Position numbers and translations under genes: made by a program
Shown here: piece after piece, positions 18,229 through 27,480 of the stretch
Position numbering within the stretch: the first letter of the stretch is position 1
Layout: every line of letters starts with the position of its first letter
The notes under the pieces: generated by a model
What the model was told of the DNA's origin: nothing
Database searches by the model: none
Seen by the model: the letters and a program-made list of their open reading frames with translations, nothing else
Assembly (NCBI GenBank): GCA_027451445.1
Contig: DAIDJG010000093.1
Span: 1 to 64,000, forward strand
Origin: Singulisphaera sp.
GTDB taxonomy: Bacteria; Planctomycetota; Planctomycetia; Isosphaerales; Isosphaeraceae
Direction: 5' to 3'
Length of the DNA: 64,000 nt

Positions 18229-18883
18229 TCGAACGACCATGTCGAACGGCGAGCCGACCAAGAAAAAAAGCGGATTCGAAGCCTTTTGATAAGGGCTTCG
18301 AATCCGCTCAGACTGACAAGATAATAGCCAAACGCGGGCCGTGGTGCCTCGGCCTCCATGACAAGGCGCGCACAGCCCGAGTGGCCGCGTCGAGCGAGCG
18401 AATACTCGGCGCAAGCCGGCAATCGCCCTCTCGGGATAAGGTTGAACCCAAGGAGCGCATCCGTGCCCCGGGAATCGAACCTCTCTTTTTTCAAAGGATA
18501 CCGACGTCTCACCCCTCTTCGTGGTGAACGTGACGGCCTAGAACATCGGTGGGAAAGGTATCAAACTGTGTCGAATGACTCGAATTAATGACTCATCGCG
18601 AGTGGATGTCCTGTCGTGGTCAAGACGGTCGCCAACATACGAAGAGCCTCTCGATTCGTCAACCCTCTCATGATGAGTTTTTTTCAATCGCGCTCCATTT
18701 GGGGAGCAAACATCAGTTGGGCCTGTAGTTGCGTCTTTTCAAAACTGCTGTGTCGGGGTGATTTTCGGGCTGTTGAGTGATCCGGTCTCACGCAAAGTCG
18801 CTCGGCTCTTGTGGCACGGGCCATGCGATGCGATCGTGGTTTCAGTGAAGTCCAGGGGATCGCACGAGATCGAGGGTCGGAGT
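18229..18883. other. 655-bp gap with a minus-strand terminator and possible ncRNA
   Basis: No convincing ORF. The only clear signal is the minus-strand terminator at its left end (separate entry). Reading from the right on the minus strand, about 300 nt lead into it with several short GC stems. One segment (rc of 18468-18486) reads GGTTCGATTCCCGGGGCAC, resembling a tRNA T-arm, but no complete cloverleaf can be drawn. Confidence 0.4.
18262..18308 (-). terminator. intrinsic terminator on the minus strand without an upstream gene
   Basis: A perfect 14-bp stem GCGGATTCGAAGCC / GGCTTCGAATCCGC with a 10-nt loop. The U-tract (seven T's, then CT) is on the minus strand; on the plus side there is no T-run, so it serves a minus-strand transcript. 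No coding gene lies upstream on that strand, which suggests a non-coding RNA. It could also block readthrough from the right. Confidence 0.8.
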
Positions 18884-19894
18884 ATGCCGCCGCTTCGTAT
18901 TGGATTCGATCATTACACGATCGCGCACCGGCATTTGTCGGCGGATGAGACCCTGACGTTTGCGCAGTCGCACGGGTTTGCAGGTGTCCAGTTTCTCGAA
19001 CCGTCGTCGATCGACCCCAATTTGGACGCGGAGCGCCTGGCGTCGTTTGCGCAGCGTGCGGCGGGCATGGGGCTTTACCTGGAAGTTGGACTCCCATCAC
19101 CCAACCCGATTCGACGGTCGCGCGAGGAAGACCGTACGATTACGGCGGCGGAACATGCGAGGGAACTCCAATCTCATGTGGACGCCGTAGGCGTATTGGG
19201 GTGTCGGCATGCGCGGGTCTATTTCGGCAACCGCCACGATCGCTTCCGTACCGACGTACGTTGGACGACTCAATGTGAAGCGTCGGAGCAGGTCTTACGA
19301 CTGTTGGCGCCCCAGCTTCGCGCTCTCGGTCTGCGCGTCGCGATCGAAACGCACGCGGATTTGACGACGAACGAACTCCTCGCCACGCTCGGGCGAGTGG
19401 GGCTTGATACTACGGGCGTCACACTTGACACCGGCAACCTCCTGATGCGGCTCGACGAGCCCGTGCGGGCCGTGGAACGACTGGCTCCGTTCGTCCTGGC
19501 CACGCACATCAAGGATGCCGTACTGGCCTTTACGTCTCGAGGGCTCTGCTGGCAAGCGCGGCCGGTTGGGTCGGGTGCGCTGCCGATGCCCGATCTGCTC
19601 GCGACGTTGCTGCGTGCAAACCCGAAGCTCAATCTCTCGATCGAGTTGCACCCGAGGACTTACGACCTGCCGATCTACGATCCCACCTGGCTTGTGTTCT
19701 TTCCCGAATTGACGTCGGCTGCACTCGAGGATGTGGTGAGTCTGGCCAGAGCGTGCGAAGCCAAGTATTCCAGTGGACTCTTGGACCGTCCCGAGGTCAT
19801 CGAGGCGATACCATGGGCAGACCGCGACCTGGACTGGCTCGCCAGCTCGCTCGGCTTTCTCCAGCCCGTGGTCACGCTGCTTGCGCGACTCTGA
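18884..19894 (+). CDS. sugar phosphate isomerase/epimerase-like TIM barrel protein
   Basis: 336 aa from the ATG at 18884 (GAGGGTCGGAG upstream); 42 extra residues of the track ORF were dropped. It shows the AP endonuclease 2 / xylose isomerase-like TIM barrel pattern: 'GFAGVQFLEPSSI', 'LEVGLPSP', 'HARVYFG', 'LRVAIETHADLTTNELL', 'VTLDTGNLLMRLDEP', 'VLATHIKDAVL' and 'LNLSIELHP'. The glutamate, aspartate and histidines would be the metal ligands. Substrate and pathway are unknown. It is convergent with the next gene, only 3 bp away. Confidence 0.85.
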   Translation: MPPLRIGFDHYTIAHRHLSADETLTFAQSHGFAGVQFLEPSSIDPNLDAERLASFAQRAAGMGLYLEVGLPSPNPIRRSREEDRTITAAEHARELQSHVDAVGVLGCRHARVYFGNRHDRFRTDVRWTTQCEASEQVLRLLAPQLRALGLRVAIETHADLTTNELLATLGRVGLDTTGVTLDTGNLLMRLDEPVRAVERLAPFVLATHIKDAVLAFTSRGLCWQARPVGSGALPMPDLLATLLRANPKLNLSIELHPRTYDLPIYDPTWLVFFPELTSAALEDVVSLARACEAKYSSGLLDRPEVIEAIPWADRDLDWLASSLGFLQPVVTLLARL

Positions 19895-19897
19895 CCC

Positions 19898-20323
19898 TTA
19901 CTGCGTGATCATCATCGAGACCGTCACGCACAGCAGGTAACCGATGCCCATCAGGTAGAGGACGGAGAAGGGAACGGAATAGAGCACCCTCATCGTGCAG
20001 TCTTTGCGCGGGCCGCTACGGATGAAAAGCAAGGTCAAACCTTTGATCGCAGGAAGCCACGCAAAGGTCGCGACATAGAACAACACCGCAGAGGCCGCCG
20101 AAGGGCCGTGCACGCAGGTCATGACAGGTACGATCCTGCGCAGCAGGGGTGCGAGCACCACGAGCGTCAAGAACAACTCGACTCCAACGTTCGACCACCC
20201 TCGCGTCCCGCGCTCCTGCTGCTGCGGGATCACGAAGCGCGTGACCAAAAAGAATCCATGGTAGGCTGCCATGCTGACCACATAACCCAAGGCCAGGAAC
20301 GAAAACAAGACAGTGGTCGGCAT
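19898..20323 (-). CDS. four-helix membrane protein, unknown
   Basis: 141 aa from the ATG at 20323 (GAGGTGAT upstream). Four hydrophobic segments: 'TVLFSFLALGYVVSMAAYHGFF', 'VELFLTLVVLAPLL', 'SAVLFYVATFAWLPAIKGLTLLFI' and 'VPFSVLYLMGIGYLLCVTVSMMI'. No family is recognised. The position tells little: convergent neighbour on one side, long intergenic region on the other. Confidence 0.6.
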   Translation of the reverse strand: MPTTVLFSFLALGYVVSMAAYHGFFLVTRFVIPQQQERGTRGWSNVGVELFLTLVVLAPLLRRIVPVMTCVHGPSAASAVLFYVATFAWLPAIKGLTLLFIRSGPRKDCTMRVLYSVPFSVLYLMGIGYLLCVTVSMMITQ

Positions 20324-21121
20324 GCCGAGATCACCTCGTGTGAGAGGACGGACGAGTCCGCCCTTTCCTTGATGTCCTTGTGGCCCAGCGCCGCCGGTCG
20401 GACCATTCATTGAGCCAACACCGGCGGGCATCCACCACAAGACCCAGCCGAATGTCTGAACCCCCGAAGCGGCAGATGACGTGTCACATCGCTCCGAAAA
20501 CGCTCATCTCTGAACTATCGTCTCGATCCTGACTCAACGTGATCCCAGGCGGCATCGCGCGTTCCTGTTACGCGATCGCGCGCCGTCACAATGCGCACAA
20601 CTTGTGCAACCCGGATTCCTCGAGTTCTCCGCAAAAGCCCACCTATCGGCATACTTGCCGAATTCCGACGTTTTTGATTTTCGAGCCAACTTACTCCTTT
20701 CGCTGGATTTGTTACTCCGTGTATAATCTGCATTTCCCCAAAACGTCCTAAACCTCCAAAACCCTTTAAGTTATCAGGGAGTCGGTCCGATACTGGATTA
20801 AGACCGTGAGATGCGGGTTAGATTGCATGGTTTGGGGGTGCTGGGCAAGCCTTCTGTCCTTGCGTAGTTTCCTCACCGGCCTGTCTTCCGCGGATTGCAG
20901 TCACGGCCTTGAGGGCGTGGTTGCGGGAAGGGGAGACGTGGACGCTTCGACTCGATTGGGAACGGTCATTTAGGACGCTTGTCCCAGAGCATGCTTCCGG
21001 ACGGAGGCTGCGGACTGGGGTCGCGGAGGCGAATGCGTGAAGCAGTTGCGAGCCGGTCTTCGGACCATTTTTCCAGACCCAAAGTGCGGACCCTGTCACG
21101 ACCGACACGACGAGGATCTTC
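20324..21121. other. 798-bp intergenic region upstream of the sigma factor gene
   Basis: No protein-like ORF. A consensus -10 hexamer TATAAT lies at 20722-20727 with a poor -35 (TTTCGC, 18 bp spacing); it would give a leader of about 390 nt before the sigma factor start. The leader region 20780-21100 is GC-rich with several short stems, but I recognise no known riboswitch. Confidence 0.4.
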
Positions 21122-21958
21122 ATGGCCCGTATTCGCCGACACCGCCGAGACACGGTACAGAGCCCCTTGGAGACGTATCTCCGAGAGATCAACGAGATGG
21201 CGCTCTTGACCGCGGACGAAGAGAAGATGTTAGCGCGACGGATCGCCGAAGGTGACGAGTCGGCTCGCGACCGCATGGTCCGCGCCAATCTTCGCCTCGT
21301 GGTGAATATTGCGCGTGGATATGTAGGGAAGGGATTGTCCCTTCAGGATCTAATCGAGGAAGGAAACCTCGGACTGCTCCGCGCCGTGGAGGGGTTCGAT
21401 CCGGGGGTCGGCACTCGCTTCAGCACGTACGCCAGCTACTGGATCAAGCAGTCGATCAAGCGAGCGCTCGTGAACACGGCGAAGCCGATCCGGATCCCGG
21501 CGTACATGGTCGAGCTCCTCTTCAAATGGCGGCGCGCCGCGGCCGACTTGCAAGATGCGCTGGGCCGGCCGGCTACCGTCGAGGAGATCGCCCGCGCTCT
21601 CGAACTGCCGAAGAAGAAGCTGGCGATCGTGAAGAAGGCGATCAAGGTCTACAATCTCGTCCCGCAAACGGATCAGCCCGAAAACGGCTGGAGCCTCGGT
21701 GAAATGCTCATGGATGAGCGGACCCGGGCACCAGACGTCGAGATGGTTGAGGCCGATAATCTCAAACTCGTCATGGTCCGACTCGACGAGATGGATAAGC
21801 GCGAGGCGACTGTCCTCCGCATGCGGTTCGGTCTGAACGACGCGCCTCCGAAGACGCTCAAGGAAATCGGCGAATCGCTCGGGTTGACCCGCGAGCGAGT
21901 GCGTCAAATCGAGAACGAGGCGCTTGGCAAGCTCTCCGCGACGTTCCTCGCCGACTGA
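21122..21958 (+). CDS. RpoD/SigA-family RNA polymerase sigma factor
   Basis: 278 aa. Region 1.2 'SPLETYLREINEMALLTADEEKMLARRIAEGDESARDRMV', region 2 'ANLRLVVNIARGYVGKGLSLQDLIEEGNLGLLRAVEGFDP' and 'FSTYASYWIKQSIKRAL', region 3 'RPATVEEIARALELP', and region 4 'RMRFGLNDAPPKTLKEIGESLGLTRERVRQIENEAL' are all present and well conserved. The protein lacks the long acidic N-terminal region 1.1 and non-conserved region of a primary RpoD, so it is more likely a group 2 factor, of which planctomycetes have several. A strong terminator follows. Confidence 0.93.
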   Translation: MARIRRHRRDTVQSPLETYLREINEMALLTADEEKMLARRIAEGDESARDRMVRANLRLVVNIARGYVGKGLSLQDLIEEGNLGLLRAVEGFDPGVGTRFSTYASYWIKQSIKRALVNTAKPIRIPAYMVELLFKWRRAAADLQDALGRPATVEEIARALELPKKKLAIVKKAIKVYNLVPQTDQPENGWSLGEMLMDERTRAPDVEMVEADNLKLVMVRLDEMDKREATVLRMRFGLNDAPPKTLKEIGESLGLTRERVRQIENEALGKLSATFLAD

Positions 21959-21980
21959 GTCGTAATGCGCAATTGAAACG

Positions 21981-22020
21981 GCCGGGACGGCCTCGGGTTA
22001 ACCGAGGCCGTCCCGGCTTT
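21981..22020 (+). terminator. intrinsic terminator after the sigma factor gene
   Basis: A perfect 16-bp stem GCCGGGACGGCCTCGG / CCGAGGCCGTCCCGGC with a 5-nt loop (GTTAA) and a TTT tail, 22 bp after the stop codon. Confidence 0.92.
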
Positions 22021-22096
22021 CGCTCGCTGACAGCCGAGAATTGACGTGCGATGGAGCGGGGGAGTACAGTCAGGAAAGTCCGTTTGAGGGCCTCTC

Positions 22097-22756
22097 ATGA
22101 GTACTCAATCTCCGCCGCTCGCTCCCGACGAAGTCGAATACCCCGATTGCAACGGGGAACCCATGTCGGATAACACACTCCAATTCCAATGGATCACCAC
22201 GATTGTCGGCAACCTCGAGGCCCTCTACCGGAACGAACCTAGTGTGTTCGTGGCGGGAGACCTGCTGTGGTATCCGATCTATCGGGATAACCAGACCCGG
22301 ACCGCCCCCGACGCGATGGTCGTCTTCGGCCGACCGAAGGGATATCGCGGATCATACAAGCAGTGGGAAGAAGGCGGAATCGGGCCGCAGGTCGTGTTTG
22401 AGATCCTATCGCCGGGCAACCGCGCCAGTGATCTGGCTGCGAAGTTTGCTTTCTACCAGCGATTTGAAGTTGAAGAATACTACCAGTACGACCCCGATCG
22501 TAACGTGTTGAAAGGTTGGGTCAGAGATGGTGTCGGCTTGAAGCCCATTGCCTCGATGGAGAGTTGGGTCAGCCCGCGGTTGGGGATCCGCTTCGTCAAG
22601 ACTTTAACCGAGCTCACAATCTTGGGGCCGAATGCGCGTCCCTTTCTCACATTTGCGGAACTTGCTGCGGAAGCGGAGCAAGCCCGCGAAGCGATCGCCC
22701 GCGCTGAGCGTTTGGCCGCACAACTGCGTGCCCTCGGAATCGAACCCGAGGCCTGA
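22097..22756 (+). CDS. Uma2 family protein (DUF820, PD-(D/E)XK fold)
   Basis: 219 aa. Typical features: 'DNTLQFQWITTIVGNLEALY', 'VFVAGDLLWYPI', 'RTAPDAMVVFGRP', 'PQVVFEILSPGNRASDLAAKFAFYQRFEVEEYYQYDPDR' and a C-terminal coiled coil 'ELAAEAEQAREAIARAERLAAQLRALG'. The acidic residues in 'APDAMVVF' and 'VFEILSP' fill the restriction-endonuclease-like site. The family is greatly expanded in planctomycetes and cyanobacteria; its biological role is not established. It stands alone after the terminator. Confidence 0.9.
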   Translation: MSTQSPPLAPDEVEYPDCNGEPMSDNTLQFQWITTIVGNLEALYRNEPSVFVAGDLLWYPIYRDNQTRTAPDAMVVFGRPKGYRGSYKQWEEGGIGPQVVFEILSPGNRASDLAAKFAFYQRFEVEEYYQYDPDRNVLKGWVRDGVGLKPIASMESWVSPRLGIRFVKTLTELTILGPNARPFLTFAELAAEAEQAREAIARAERLAAQLRALGIEPEA

Positions 22757-22877
22757 TCGTCCTGTAGGATGTTCGCGTCGGCTACACCCACCTCGTGCAA
22801 TTCACGACGCGGCGGAGTATCCTGTCACGCGCTGACTGGAACCGTTTTCTCTGCCCACACCGCGAGCCGACTTGATC

Positions 22878-24305
22878 ATGGGATACCTTGACTCCACCAC
22901 ACTGGAACAGATCCGGGACGACTTCGACGCGCGCGAGGTGATCCTCCGTCGCGTGATCACCGACCGGCTGGCCGAAACCCCGGCGCCGAACGTCCCCGAC
23001 CACATCGTGGCGACCTACTATTTCACCTTCCGAACCCTCACGCTCGAAAAGGCCGTCGAAGAGATCAGCTACCACGCGACGAGCGGGATCAAACACCCGC
23101 CGAAGGGGTCGCTCCTGGAAGCGTGCTCCGCGCGGCAGGCGGGAGTCGATCCGTTTGACGCTTCGGGCCGCGTGGGGCTCCTCCACGTCGCGTTTCCGCT
23201 CAAGATGATGCGCCAGCCGGACGGCCACCTGACGTCGTGCGACATCCTGCACACGGTGGCTGGGGCCGTGATCTTCGACATGTACGAGAACCAGGATGCG
23301 CGGCTGGTCTCGCTCCAGATTCCCGAGGACGTTTTGCGCACCTTCCCCGGCCCCGCCTATGGTCCGCTGGGGATCCGCAAGCAGACCGGTTTCGCCGCCG
23401 ATCAGCCCGCTTTCGGAACGATCCTGAAGCCAACCGCCGGCATTACCGCCGATGATGTGGAGCGACTCGTCGAAGAAGTCGCAGGCCATCCTCTGTTGAT
23501 GTTCATCAAGGAGGACGAGGACCTTTATCCCAATCTCGACTACTCGCCCGTGGCGGAACGTACGCGCCGGGCTCTCAAGGCGATCGAACGCGTTCGTTCT
23601 CAGCGCGGTGGGCTGGGATTGGTCTACGCGCCGCATGTGACGGGGGCACCGAACGAGATTGTGGAGACGGTCCATGCTGCGATTGAGGCGGGCGCTTCCG
23701 GAGTCATGTTCAGCCAGACCTATGCGGGAGGCACCGTCCGCATGGTCCGGGAGGCGACCAAACATCTGCCCAAACCGCCGGCGATTTATGGTCATAATGC
23801 GGGGATCGGCGTCTACACGCGGTCGATCGGCCGTGAGGTGATCGATTTCCTCGCGCGTCTCGATGGGATCGATTTCCGGCAGACGGGTCCGGTTCGGCCC
23901 GGCGCTCCGTTCATCCGGCCCTACGGCCAGGAGTGGGAGGCGTCCGAGCACGCGTTGACGAAGCCGGTTCCAGGAATCAACCCGACGATGATCACCCGCG
24001 CGGGGGCGCTCGATCAGGGGAACCTGATTCTGAACCTCCAGGACATCGAAGCACGGGGCATCGCTCAGAACGTCCTCTTCCTGGCGGGTTCTGCGATCAA
24101 TACGATCAAAGACGCCCAGGGGAAAGCCGACCCTCGGATCGGGCTGGAAGCCATGCTCCAGACGATCGACATTCACCGCTCGGGCGAACTCCGCGACACG
24201 CCCATCGAGGAACACCTCGCCGCGCTCGTCGCGCTGGCCCAACGGAAGAAGTACGGAGCCCTCACCGAGGCTCTGAAACAACGGTATCCCGGCAAGGTGT
24301 CTTGA
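22878..24305 (+). CDS. RuBisCO-like protein (form IV-type large-subunit fold)
   Basis: 475 aa from the ATG at 22878. The large-subunit TIM barrel is recognisable: 'GPLGIRKQTG', 'GTILKPTAGI', 'LLMFIKEDEDLYPN', 'IYGHNAGIGVYTRS'. By eye, the lysine equivalent to K175 and the K201-D203-E204 metal-binding set ('KEDE') are kept, as is H294. The equivalents of K177 (T here), N123, the loop-6 lysine K334 and S379 appear replaced. Carboxylase activity is therefore unlikely; other RLPs act as enolases, isomerases or decarboxylases on sugar phosphates. It is followed 58 bp later by an epimerase-like gene, which points to a pentose-phosphate-type substrate, by inference. Confidence 0.88.
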   Translation: MGYLDSTTLEQIRDDFDAREVILRRVITDRLAETPAPNVPDHIVATYYFTFRTLTLEKAVEEISYHATSGIKHPPKGSLLEACSARQAGVDPFDASGRVGLLHVAFPLKMMRQPDGHLTSCDILHTVAGAVIFDMYENQDARLVSLQIPEDVLRTFPGPAYGPLGIRKQTGFAADQPAFGTILKPTAGITADDVERLVEEVAGHPLLMFIKEDEDLYPNLDYSPVAERTRRALKAIERVRSQRGGLGLVYAPHVTGAPNEIVETVHAAIEAGASGVMFSQTYAGGTVRMVREATKHLPKPPAIYGHNAGIGVYTRSIGREVIDFLARLDGIDFRQTGPVRPGAPFIRPYGQEWEASEHALTKPVPGINPTMITRAGALDQGNLILNLQDIEARGIAQNVLFLAGSAINTIKDAQGKADPRIGLEAMLQTIDIHRSGELRDTPIEEHLAALVALAQRKKYGALTEALKQRYPGKVS

Positions 24306-24363
24306 GACGCCGCGTATTTGCCCGTTCGCGAATTTGCGGCACCGCATTCTCGGGTTCAGCGCC

Positions 24364-25026
24364 ATGGTGAAGTGCTCCACCTCGCTCTGGTCGGCCGACC
24401 TCTCGCACCTCGCGGCCGAGGTCGTCCGCGTCGATCCCTACTCCGAGCGTTTCCATCTGGACGTTGCCGACGGGCATTACGTACCGAACCTCCTCTTTTT
24501 CCCCGACCTCGTCCGCGCGATTCGACCCCATACGAAACGGCCGTTCGAGGTCCATCTTATGACGACGGATCCGGTCGCCTGGATCGAGCCCTTCAGCGCG
24601 GCAGGCGCAGACGGATTTGTCTTTTGCCTCGACACGCTCGCCGACCCCTCGCTCGCCATCGACGCGGCCCGGTCGCTTGGTAAGTTTGTCGGTATTTCAC
24701 TTGCACTTTCCGAATCCGTGGCGAGTCTCGACCCGTTCTGGGATCAACTCGACCAGGTCACGCTCCTCGGCACGGCGCTCGGCATCAAGGGCGTCGCGAT
24801 GGACCCGGCGCTTCCGGTCAAAGTCCTTCAGGCCAGAGAGCACATTCACAAGCACAATGCGCGTGTTGAAGTCGAGGTCGACGGGGGGATTCGCCGCACG
24901 ACGGTGCCAACGCTGGTCGAGGCCGGTGCGGACTGGATCGTTCCCGGCTCGCTGATGTTTGGAGAAGACCCGTACGCACTTCGCGTGTGGCTCGATGGGC
25001 TCGATCACGCTCTTCGTAAGGAGTAG
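24364..25026 (+). CDS. ribulose-phosphate 3-epimerase family protein
   Basis: 220 aa from the ATG at 24364. The TIM barrel shows the epimerase hallmarks 'FHLDVADGHYVPNLLFFPDLV' (metal-binding His and catalytic Asp), 'PFEVHLMTTDP', and 'VEVEVDGGIRRTTVPTLVEAGADWIVPGSLMF' (second catalytic Asp and phosphate loop). It could interconvert ribulose 5-phosphate and xylulose 5-phosphate or a related ketose phosphate. The first residues differ from a canonical Rpe (no 'IAPSILSADF', but 'KCSTSLWSADL'), so a paralogue specific to the adjacent RuBisCO-like enzyme is plausible. PolX starts 5 bp downstream. Confidence 0.87.
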   Translation: MVKCSTSLWSADLSHLAAEVVRVDPYSERFHLDVADGHYVPNLLFFPDLVRAIRPHTKRPFEVHLMTTDPVAWIEPFSAAGADGFVFCLDTLADPSLAIDAARSLGKFVGISLALSESVASLDPFWDQLDQVTLLGTALGIKGVAMDPALPVKVLQAREHIHKHNARVEVEVDGGIRRTTVPTLVEAGADWIVPGSLMFGEDPYALRVWLDGLDHALRKE

Positions 25027-25031
25027 TCTCC

Positions 25032-26762
25032 ATGGAAACCAGTCGCATCGCGCAAGTGTTGGACGAGATGGGGACTCTCCTCGAGGTGCGCGGAGAGAAC
25101 CCGTTCCGATGCCGGGCGTATCACAACGCCGCCCAGTCGCTTGGGTCGCTGCCGTCCGACCTCTCCGAAATGATCGCCAACGGCAGCCTGGCCGAAGTCC
25201 CAGGAATCGGCGAAACGATGCTCGCCAAGATTGTGCAGCTCGCCACGACCGGTCACTTGCCGGCCTTCGATGAACTGAAGCATTCCACGCCTCCCGGACT
25301 TGTGGCCCTGTTGCGGGTTCCGGGCCTTGGGCCGAAGAAGATCAAGACGCTGCACGATGATCTCAAAATCGAAAGCCTTGCCGACCTTCGTGCAGCAGGG
25401 GAGGCGGGCAAAATCGCGGCGCTGAAAGGCTTCGGTGCAAAGACGCAGACGAAGATTCTCGAAGGGATCACGTTCATCGAAAAGGTAGGCGACCGTATCC
25501 TGCAGAGCCGAGCGCTCCGGTTGGTGGCACCGATCATCGCCGCGGTGCGAGAGCACCCGGCCGTGATCCGCGCCGAGGTTTGCGGCAGCCTGCGACGGAG
25601 AAAAGAGACCATCGGCGATCTCGACATCGTTTTCAGCGCGGAGGAGCCAGCGCCGGTCCTCGATCGGTTCGTTGCGCTGCCGGAAGTCGCCCAGGTTCTG
25701 GCCCATGGGCCGACGAAGGCAAGCGTGCGGTTGGCGGAGGGTGTTCAGTGCGACTTGCGAGGCGTTGCCGACGACCAGTACGCGTTCGCGCTTCATTACT
25801 TTACGGGCTCGAAAGAACACAACATCGCGATGCGCCGCCGTGCGATTGCGCGGGGCTATACGCTAAACGAGTACAGCCTGAGCAGCCCGTCGGCCTCAGT
25901 TGCCTGTCAGACAGAAACGGATCTCTACGCGGCACTCGGCCTGGCGTACATACCCCCAGAGTTGCGCGAGGACGTCGGCGAGATCGAACTGGCGGAACGC
26001 GGACCGATTCCGCCCCTGGTGGAACGATCGGACCTGACCGGAACGTTTCACTGCCACACGGACTGGAGCGACGGTGGCGCCACGCTCAAGGAGATGGCGG
26101 AGGCCGCACGCGAGCGCGGCCTGAAGTACCTCGGGATCGCCGATCACTCGCGGTCGGCGGCGTACGCGGGAGGCCTTTCCGTGGAGCGAGTCCGTGCTCA
26201 GTGGAAAGAAATCGACCGGCTGAACGAGGAATTCGGGTCGAGTTTTCATCTCTACAAGGGGACCGAGAGCGACATTCTGGCGGACGGCTCCCTGGATTTT
26301 CCGGACGAGCTGCTCGATGGCTTTGACTACGTCGTCGCCAGCGTTCACTCGCAGTTTGGCATGCCCCGTGCGGAGATGACAGAGCGGATCGTTCGTGCGG
26401 TCTCGAACCCAAGAGTTACGATGCTCGGTCACCCATCGGGCCGGCTCTTGCTGGCGCGTGACGCGTACGACGTGGATCTGGATGCGGTGATCGACGCTGC
26501 GGCGCGGGCGGGTACCATGATCGAAATCAATGCCAACCCGCACCGTTTGGATCTCGACGCAGCCCATTGCCGACGGGCTCGGGAACGCGGGGTCGTCCTG
26601 GTGATCAACCCCGACGCCCATTCGACGAGCGGGCTCGATGACCTCGAATACGGCGTGGGCGTCGCGCGCCGAGCGGGTCTGGGGCCCGATCATGTGTTCA
26701 ATGCGTCTGCGCCTGGAATCGTGGCTCGCCTGCTGGCGAAACGCCGGAAGGACCGGTGTTGA
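25032..26762 (+). CDS. polX: DNA polymerase/3'-5' exonuclease PolX
   Basis: 576 aa, the normal size for bacterial PolX. The N-terminal 8-kDa/HhH part ('NPFRCRAYHNAAQSL', 'EVPGIGETMLAKIV', 'RVPGLGPKKIKTL') is followed by the palm with nucleotidyltransferase motif 'CGSLRRRKETIGDLDIVFS'. The C-terminal PHP domain has the metal ligands of 'FHCHTDWSDGGATLKEMAEAA', 'YLGIADHSRSAAY', 'VASVHSQF' and 'INPDAHST'. It fills short gaps in base-excision repair and proofreads through the PHP exonuclease. The 5-bp spacing after the epimerase gene suggests co-transcription. Confidence 0.95.
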   Translation: METSRIAQVLDEMGTLLEVRGENPFRCRAYHNAAQSLGSLPSDLSEMIANGSLAEVPGIGETMLAKIVQLATTGHLPAFDELKHSTPPGLVALLRVPGLGPKKIKTLHDDLKIESLADLRAAGEAGKIAALKGFGAKTQTKILEGITFIEKVGDRILQSRALRLVAPIIAAVREHPAVIRAEVCGSLRRRKETIGDLDIVFSAEEPAPVLDRFVALPEVAQVLAHGPTKASVRLAEGVQCDLRGVADDQYAFALHYFTGSKEHNIAMRRRAIARGYTLNEYSLSSPSASVACQTETDLYAALGLAYIPPELREDVGEIELAERGPIPPLVERSDLTGTFHCHTDWSDGGATLKEMAEAARERGLKYLGIADHSRSAAYAGGLSVERVRAQWKEIDRLNEEFGSSFHLYKGTESDILADGSLDFPDELLDGFDYVVASVHSQFGMPRAEMTERIVRAVSNPRVTMLGHPSGRLLLARDAYDVDLDAVIDAAARAGTMIEINANPHRLDLDAAHCRRARERGVVLVINPDAHSTSGLDDLEYGVGVARRAGLGPDHVFNASAPGIVARLLAKRRKDRC

Positions 26763-26795
26763 ACAAGAAACGCGAAGTTGGACGTTCGCACGCCC

Positions 26796-26823
26796 TTGCG
26801 GGGGGTCGTAGGGGTCCTATAAT
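26796..26823 (+). promoter_or_regulatory. sigma-70-type promoter upstream of the DUF2203-cmk-plsC genes
   Basis: TTGCGG, 16-bp spacer, TATAAT. The -10 is consensus. It lies 199 bp upstream of the DUF2203 start and just after the polX stop, so the leader would be long. Confidence 0.45.
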
Positions 26824-27021
26824 TTGGAGGACGGGTGGGACGCGTGTTTGGATCGCCCGAGCGATTCGGACGACTCGCCGCTCCTCAGGGGACCCAAGAC
26901 GGCTCTCGCTCGTGCACCACAGGAGACGGGTCACTTGACGCTCGCCGGGTCACGGCAGTTCCGTTGCGGAGTAATCGTTCCAGCGAGTGAACGCACTCAT
27001 CGAGAATAAAGGTAAATCATC

Positions 27022-27480
27022 ATGGCCCCTCCCAAACCGCCCGAAGTGAAGCGGAAGTACTACACGGTGGAGGAGGCGAACAAGACCCTCCCCCTCGTCC
27101 GGGCGATCGTTGGCGACATCGTCCGCCAATTCCACACCGTCAACGAGCTGCGCACGCGGCTCTCGGCCGTCATGAACGACCGTCGAAAACCGTCGTCGGA
27201 CCCTTATTCCGAGGAGCTCGCTCAGAGCCAGGCCGAACTGGAGTCGGAAGAGGAGAAACTCGCCGCCTTCATCGACGAACTGGCCAAGCTGGGCGTCGAG
27301 CTGAAAGGGCCCGAAGGGCTTTGCGACTTCTACAGCATCATGGACGGCCGTGAGGTCTACCTTTGCTGGCGTCTGGGCGAGCCCCAGGTCATGCACTGGC
27401 ACGAATTAAACGCCGGCGTCGCTGGCCGGAAGCCACTCGCTGGTCACTCCACGGCGCGGCCGGCACCGCGTCCGGTTTAG
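27022..27480 (+). CDS. DUF2203 domain protein
   Basis: 152 aa. The N-terminal 'KYYTVEEANKTLPLVRAIVGDIVRQFHTVNELRTRL' and the C-terminal 'GVELKGPEGLCDFYSIMDGREVYLCWRLGEPQVMHWHELNAGVAGR' are hallmark parts of DUF2203, separated by an acidic coiled coil ('EELAQSQAELESEEEKLAAFIDEL'). The function of the family is unknown. The C-terminal 15 residues are a proline/alanine extension. A GC-rich 176-bp gap separates it from cytidylate kinase. Confidence 0.9.
   Translation: MAPPKPPEVKRKYYTVEEANKTLPLVRAIVGDIVRQFHTVNELRTRLSAVMNDRRKPSSDPYSEELAQSQAELESEEEKLAAFIDELAKLGVELKGPEGLCDFYSIMDGREVYLCWRLGEPQVMHWHELNAGVAGRKPLAGHSTARPAPRPV

Noticed and set aside
18460-18540. Possible tRNA on the minus strand (GGTTCGATTCCCGGGGC)
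   Set aside because: Only a T-loop-like string; no acceptor or D-arm pairing can be drawn.
22782-24380. 532-aa minus-strand ORF
   Set aside because: It is the shadow of the RuBisCO-like gene: composition and frame follow the real gene in GC-rich DNA.
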